From contig JANTQA010000060.1 in NCBI GenBank assembly GCA_027625915.1, forward strand, positions 3,286,001 to 3,350,000: a stretch of DNA of 64,000 nucleotides, read 5' to 3'. The notes beneath the pieces were generated by a model. The model was not told the DNA's origin and ran no database searches. It worked only from the letters and a program-made list of their open reading frames with translations. Of this stretch, positions 59,719-64,000 are shown piece after piece. This DNA comes from Anaeramoeba flamelloides (Eukaryota > Metamonada > Anaeramoebidae). The stretch's first letter is position 1; the number at the start of each line of letters is the position of its first letter. The position numbers and the translations under genes were made by a program.

Positions 59719-59967
59719 TTAAAGCTTGGTTGTCATTGGATAGATTCTTTTGAAAACATTTTTAAAATGCATTTCTCGATATAATTCTAAGAAAGATTTT
59801 GGCATGTTCAATGTAGGCAAATAGCTGAGAAGTGGATCCGCCTTTATGTTATTTTGATCATTTGGAAATGTAGTAAAAGGACTAGTGGTTTGTAGAAGGA
59901 AAAATATTGGTTTTGTTGGGGTGCTTTCAAAGAGAAAACTCTCAAATTTTGGAGGTTTTTTTGGCAT
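59719..59967 (-). CDS. Small hypothetical protein (82 aa)
   Basis: ATG 59967 to TAA 59719. The sequence is Pro/Phe/Thr-rich (MPKKPPKFESFLFESTPTKP) with a possible helix near the C-terminus (SFLELYREMHFKNVFKRIYP). It has better-balanced composition than random ORFs in this DNA. It lies 42 bp downstream of the small membrane ORF on the same strand and could equally be an exon of a spliced gene with its neighbours. No family recognised. Confidence 0.35.
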   Translation of the reverse strand: MPKKPPKFESFLFESTPTKPIFFLLQTTSPFTTFPNDQNNIKADPLLSYLPTLNMPKSFLELYREMHFKNVFKRIYPMTTKL

Positions 59968-60009
59968 TTTTTTATTATTCACAAAAAAAAGTAAAATAAA
60001 AAGAAAAGG

Positions 60010-60186
60010 TTATGTTGGTGAGGAATTTTTGTTTTTGTGACCCCACCAAATCTTTGTAAATGTACAGAGAAGAAAAATAGCAATTATTGAGAAATTTTTT
60101 ATGTAATCTTTTTGGTTCAATTGTTTTTTTAGTTTTTGGTATGTTCTTGATTTTAAATCTTTTATGAGATTATTTTTAATAAACAT
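60010..60186 (-). CDS. Small putative single-pass membrane protein (58 aa)
   Basis: ATG 60186 to TAA 60010. A basic amphipathic N-terminal half (KDLKSRTYQKLKKQLNQKD) is followed by one hydrophobic segment (FSIIAIFLLCTFTKIWW, about residues 32-48) and a short polar tail. This tail-anchor-like layout resembles small mitochondrial or ER membrane proteins, but no family was identified. It may be chance or part of a spliced gene with 59719-59967 and the SH3 ORF. Confidence 0.35.
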   Translation of the reverse strand: MFIKNNLIKDLKSRTYQKLKKQLNQKDYIKNFSIIAIFLLCTFTKIWWGHKNKNSSPT

Positions 60187-60450
60187 TCTTTATCTTTGAA
60201 TTCCATTCAAAGTTTTTTCTTTTTTTTTATATTTGTAAGTGAATTAAGAAACAGCGATAAAGGGATCATCGAAAATTAAAATTTTTTTTTTAAAGTGCTG
60301 GAAGAAACAGGAAGTACTTTTGTGAACTACCTCGACTGAGTAACATAATTTGTGTTTGTTTGTGAAAAAAAAAAAGTCAGCTTGGTGGGTAAATTTATTT
60401 TTTAAAAAAATGAGGTTTTGATGGGAAAACAAAGAAAATTAAAAGATTAT

Positions 60451-60636
60451 TTAAAAATTTGAAGGTATAAAATATTTACTTGGAAAGAGCCCATTTTCGC
60501 CTGTTTCTTGGTTGGTTCCATAAAGCCAATCAGGGTGCTTGTTGGGAGAGTCTTTAATTAAAATCTTGTTTCCTGAAAAGAACGTGAGAAATCTTTTATC
60601 AAAAGACAAATAGCCAAATTTTGCAACTCGTATCAT
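60451..60636 (-). CDS. SH3-domain-only protein or SH3 exon (61 aa)
   Basis: From ATG 60636 to TAA 60451 the whole ORF forms one SH3-like domain: an ALYDY-like first strand (KFGYLSFDKRFLTFFSGNKI), PDWLYGTNQETGENG and the canonical GLFPSKYFIPS ending. The SH3 role is binding proline-rich peptides. A free-standing SH3 is unusual. A splice option exists: GTAAATATT at 60466 fits the local GTAA donor rule and could join TTACTCAG/TCGAG near 60330 in phase, but that would remove the SKYF strand. Upstream the frame is open back to a TAA at about 60699 but without another ATG. Confidence 0.55.
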   Translation of the reverse strand: MIRVAKFGYLSFDKRFLTFFSGNKILIKDSPNKHPDWLYGTNQETGENGLFPSKYFIPSNF

Positions 60637-61257
60637 TTCGAAAAGCCAATTAAAAAAAAAATGAATCTTTCTGTCAATATCAAGATGTTCTCTTCTTTAT
60701 TTGTTAACAATTTAGAAACTACTCAAATCAAAAGAAGATAAAAGCAACTTGTCCCTATTATTAGGAAATTAAGAATGTTTGTACCATTTTAGAAAAAAGG
60801 CAATATTTTTATTAGTTTTAAATGACGAGTGACTTTGGTACAACAACTCAAACTTTGTGACATTTCGAGAATTTAGATATCCAAACTCTCTAATTTACAA
60901 ACCAATTGTTCTAAATGGTTCAATTATTGAAGACTTTAAAGTTTAATTATTATTTTGATCTTTTAAAATAATTTATATTTAGATTTTCGATTTTTTACAT
61001 TAAAATGATTGTTTGGACTTCTAATTTGTTATTATATTGATCTCAAGATAGAACGCAACTTTGAAGCTCTAGAAAAGAGATTTAGGTTTTTCAAATCTCC
61101 ATTATCAATGTTTTTATTATATTGGTATTTGAAAGTCAAATGGGATAAAATTTCGATTGATTGATTTTTGTTATTCTTCAGATTTTCTTTCATTGGGTTC
61201 CTAGTTTACCTGATATACCACAAAAAGGACCAGAACATATACGTATAATACAGTTAA

Positions 61258-61467
61258 TTTCAAAATAAATGGATCAAAATTTTCATTCAGCTTCCCAAAA
61301 AAAACTCAACCCAAGAATTAAAACCAGTACATCAAAAATCCCTATCCAGAAAGTGAAATTAATTATTTCATCTTGTTTATTGGAAGTAAAAATTTGAATT
61401 GTTACACGATTTGAAAATCTTTTTTATGGAGAGCTGAATGAAAATTTTGTTCCTTTTATTTTGCAAC
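61258..61467. repeat. Repeat F foldback (about 210 bp)
   Basis: Left arm AAAATTTTCATTCAGCTTCC and right arm GGAGAGCTGAATGAAAATTTT are inverse complements, each followed outward by AAATGGATC / GTTCCTTTTATTTTG. The core also occurs at 41329-41375 and 13800-13826. Confidence 0.7.
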
Positions 61468-62099
61468 AAATCATAAATAAAAAAATCTAGATCAGAAAAA
61501 GAAAAATTAGAAAAGCAAAATGAAGTGAATATTTTTTCACATTTATAGTTCAAATACAGCTCGGTGAATAGTGTGATTGTTGGATTTTAAAATTGGTAAA
61601 TTGAAAAACAAAATAGTAATACAAGATAACCTCTGATTGAATTTTTCATTTGGCAACCCAAAGTCAAAAGAAAAAAAATAGAAATAATAAGGTAATGTTC
61701 ACTATCAGAAGTCTCTTTACAAATTAGTCATTATATCAGAGAAAAGTTAACCAATAATACATTTCCACAATAGAACTACACAATAGTTGCTAAGGACAAA
61801 ATTCATTCATCAAAATATTATTTTTTTTTGTAATTATATTTTCAATGTAAAATAACAAGTTTTAATCAAGTCTATTGAAGACAAAAATTTATATTGTGGT
61901 TGAGTTGGAAGTTTCTTTCTAACCATTTTAGGAATTGAACGAAAAAGATATTTTTACACTTAACAATTGTTATTCAATTGAAAAATAAATTTTATAAAAA
62001 ATGTATTTATGGGAGTAATAATCCCATAACAAAAACTGGAATTGAAATATATAATCGTAAATTAAAAAATATATTGGTCTTTTGAAGTTCTAGATTCCC

Positions 62100-62103
<4 letters not shown>

Positions 62104-62137
<34 letters not shown>
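62104..62137. repeat. (TA)n microsatellite
   Basis: About 17 uninterrupted TA units. A second tract of about 13 units lies at 62673-62699. Confidence 0.95.
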
Positions 62138-62141
<4 letters not shown>

Positions 62142-62185
62142 TTAACTTTTCCAATATTATCAATTAAAATTTTAGAGTAAATATT

Positions 62186-62518
62186 ATGAAAAATAAAAAT
62201 ATAATTTGGAGAAATTTATTTACTTTTTTTAAGGAGATTAATTTTTTGAAATCTAATACTAAATTGAATCACTTTGTATTTCCAGGTGATATTTATATAA
62301 TACTTAATAATTATTTGAATATTACGGATCATGAAATATTCCCCAAAAACAAATATTCAAGAGATCTAAAAAAAGAGTATAATAATTATTATGATTTTTC
62401 ATTATTCTATTTTAAAAATGAGAATTTCAGGTTTCATTGGTATTCATTAGATAAATTTATAATTAATATGTTATATCTTTTAAAAAGAAATTCAATTTAT
62501 TTGATAATACTCTTTTAA
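62186..62518 (+). CDS. Hypothetical ORF (110 aa)
   Basis: ATG 62186 to TAA 62518. Composition is balanced enough to have been coding (NHFVFPGDIYIILNNYLNIT, NENFRFHWYSLDKFIINMLY), with several aromatic and charged residues and no homopolymer runs. The FPGDIYIILNNYL stretch recalls F-box-like helices, but weakly. No intron signals were resolved. It may be a gene fragment connected with 63343-63545. Confidence 0.3.
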   Translation: MKNKNIIWRNLFTFFKEINFLKSNTKLNHFVFPGDIYIILNNYLNITDHEIFPKNKYSRDLKKEYNNYYDFSLFYFKNENFRFHWYSLDKFIINMLYLLKRNSIYLIILF

Positions 62519-63342
62519 TATTATTAAACAATTTGAAGTTAATTAAATTCATTTTTTTTTTTTTTTTACTCATCTTAAAAGTATTAGATTTTTAATTTTT
62601 TATAAAATAATAAACCCACCTTTTGTTATCTTACAAAAGTTTCATAATATTTTCAAGATAAAACTTTTGAATTTATATATATATATATATATATATATCA
62701 GTATTTATAACTTTTAATCGATTTGGGGAATTATTTAAAACTTTTTTAAAAATATTTACCCAAATTCAACTAATAATTTTACAAAATATTTCAGAAAAAT
62801 AAAAGCAAAAAATGATATTTTCTATTACTTTTCACTCTTTAAAATTCATTGTTTTGTGAATTTTTAAAAATACTTTGAATTCAAAATATTAAAATTTTTA
62901 AAGTATTTGAATAATTTTTCATTTTTATTTCATTCCCTAATCAATTTTAATAAAATGTGTAATTATTAAAGAATCATGAGAATGGATTAGAAAATATTAA
63001 ATTACAAATCATGATATTTTTTTTCTTGTTAGTAATAAAAATTAATTTGGATTTCATACCTCTAAAATAAATAAGTAATTTTGTCATATTTTACGAATTA
63101 GAAATAAAACATTTTTCAAACAAATTGGCACACTTCTCAAATCATCAATCATATTGAATTTGACTGTTAATAAGATAATTATTTATTGGTGATTTTCTTT
63201 TTAATTATTCATTTTTTCATTTTTGATTTTAATATTTATGGATATTTAACAGTTGGAAAAAGAAAAAAAAAACACAAGTTAAGAAGAAACCAATTTGAAA
63301 ATAATTTGTCTGTGTAAAAATGGAAACAGATTAAATTTGAAT

Positions 63343-63545
63343 TTGAATGAGCTAGATATAATAATTTTACAAATGAATTATTGGATTGGTGTATGGAACA
63401 AATATAAAATTGAAAATATTGGAAAAAAGATTTCCAAAAAAATTCTCAGATGAGTTACTGCTTTATCTTGAAAATGAGACTTTAATGATCAAAGGTTTCA
63501 CGTTAAAAGATTTATCAATAAAATGTAAAGAACTTGAACCCAATT
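63343..63545 (+). pseudogene. Possible relic of a SAM-like domain gene
   Basis: One frame reads NELDIIILQMNYWIGVWNKY and continues to KISKKILR then stop; the next frame continues FSDELLLYLENETLMIKGFT and LKDLSIKCKEL then stop. Together the order W..W..Y, DELLLYL, L.IKGFT and LKDLS resembles a SAM-domain helix pattern. A single frame change lies near 63440. The assignment rests on weak pattern similarity. Confidence 0.2.
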
Positions 63546-63961
63546 AGCCTTGTTCAAATGTTTTTAACAATTTTATATTTTTTTTTCTTTACAATTCGCA
63601 AAACTAGATTTCTCATTTCAAAGAAAAGGGTACATCAATTTTTAAAATATTTTCTTTTAATTTTTATTGTTTTATTTAATGTGTTTTATATTTGCATTGG
63701 GTTTTTTTTTTATATTTTAAAGGGTTTTTTATTTTAGAATGATATTACAATTAATTCAATTCAATTAGGAATAATTGTCGAAATTTTTTGTACCCTTTTG
63801 TTTGAAAAAGATTATATAATAATTTGATCAATATAAAGATCTTCAAAAAAAAAAAAAATATTTTGAAAAATAAATTAAAAGAAACAAATTAAAATAGTGA
63901 TAAGATTACAATATATAATTTAAAAATACAATTTTCTTTTTTTTTAAAAAAAAATGATTTA

Positions 63962-64000
63962 CAGTCAGTTCCACTTATAAGGCACAAAATTTCAACGGGA
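63962..64000. repeat. MITE C, left end cut by the window edge
   Basis: CAGTCAGTTCCACTTATAAG follows a TA dinucleotide and continues with GGCACAAAATTTCAACG, matching the terminal 38 bases of the C copies at 46999 and 35921. Confidence 0.85.

Larger units (their letters stand above)
60637..62185. other. Intergenic, with repeat F foldback
   Basis: No gene seen. A foldback of repeat F lies at 61258-61467 and a TA microsatellite at 62104-62137. Confidence 0.55.
62519..64000. other. Intergenic to window end
   Basis: Contains the second TA microsatellite (62673-62699), a possible gene relic (63343-63545) and the left end of a C element at the edge. A further Phe-rich ORF near 63534-63737 looks non-coding. 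Confidence 0.5.

Noticed and set aside
60244-60432. 62-aa ORF between SH3 and membrane ORFs
   Set aside because: Phe/Lys/His-rich without motif; kept only as a possible 3' exon in the SH3 entry.
63534-63737. Phe-rich 67-aa ORF
   Set aside because: Starts inside the preceding relic and consists of T-run translation; resembles a membrane protein only by composition.

Overview
The window is eukaryotic nuclear DNA that is extremely A+T-rich and gene-sparse. It has six spliceosomal introns I could place with confidence, long homopolymers, and proteins interrupted by Lys/Glu, Asn and Ser tracts. Stops TAA and TAG are both used, so the code looks standard. All six donors begin GTAA and all acceptors end in AG. 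A cullin, a Furry scaffold, a nucleotide-sugar-type transporter, a cytosolic ribosomal protein uL2 and a multi-PH RasGAP together fit a free-living amoeboid protist. The composition and expanded signalling proteins remind me of Anaeramoeba (Metamonada) more than Dictyostelium, whose introns are usually short. This placement is inference only.

Layout. 1-1144 is intergenic. 1145-11861 (-) is a three-exon Furry/Tao3/Mor2-type protein of about 2785 aa; its true ATG lies about 3 kb upstream of the giant ORF. 11862-15984 is intergenic. 15985-20147 (-) is a CUL4-type cullin carrying very large low-complexity insertions and one apparent frame slip in a poly(A) run. 20148-24707 is repeat-rich intergenic DNA. 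24708-29370 (+) is an SLC35F6-like transporter in three exons. 32144-34144 (-) is an unrecognised acidic/Lys/Ser-rich protein. 34145-38248 is packed with miniature elements. 38249-42463 (+) is ribosomal protein uL2 (RPL8) in three exons. 42464-48790 is a nested nest of transposons: a foldback element split by a LINE and by a TA-flanked MITE. 48791-56602 (-) is a 2603-aa RasGAP with six PH plus SH3-like modules. The rest is a LINE fragment, three small minus-strand ORFs (one an SH3-only protein), and intergenic DNA.

The genes do not form an operon. FRY (NDR kinase/polarity scaffold) and the RasGAP are cortical/cytoskeletal signalling proteins; CUL4 is a ubiquitin ligase scaffold; uL2 is translation.

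At least eight repeat families (called A-H here) explain much of the noncoding DNA and the three long introns (2.2, 3.2 and 3.0 kb). The most striking pattern is that two near-complete copies of family A, with matching terminal inverted repeats, end 48 and 53 bp upstream of the ATGs of RPL8 and CUL4, with the same element end facing each gene. No tRNA, rRNA, CRISPR array, LTR element or viral gene was recognised.
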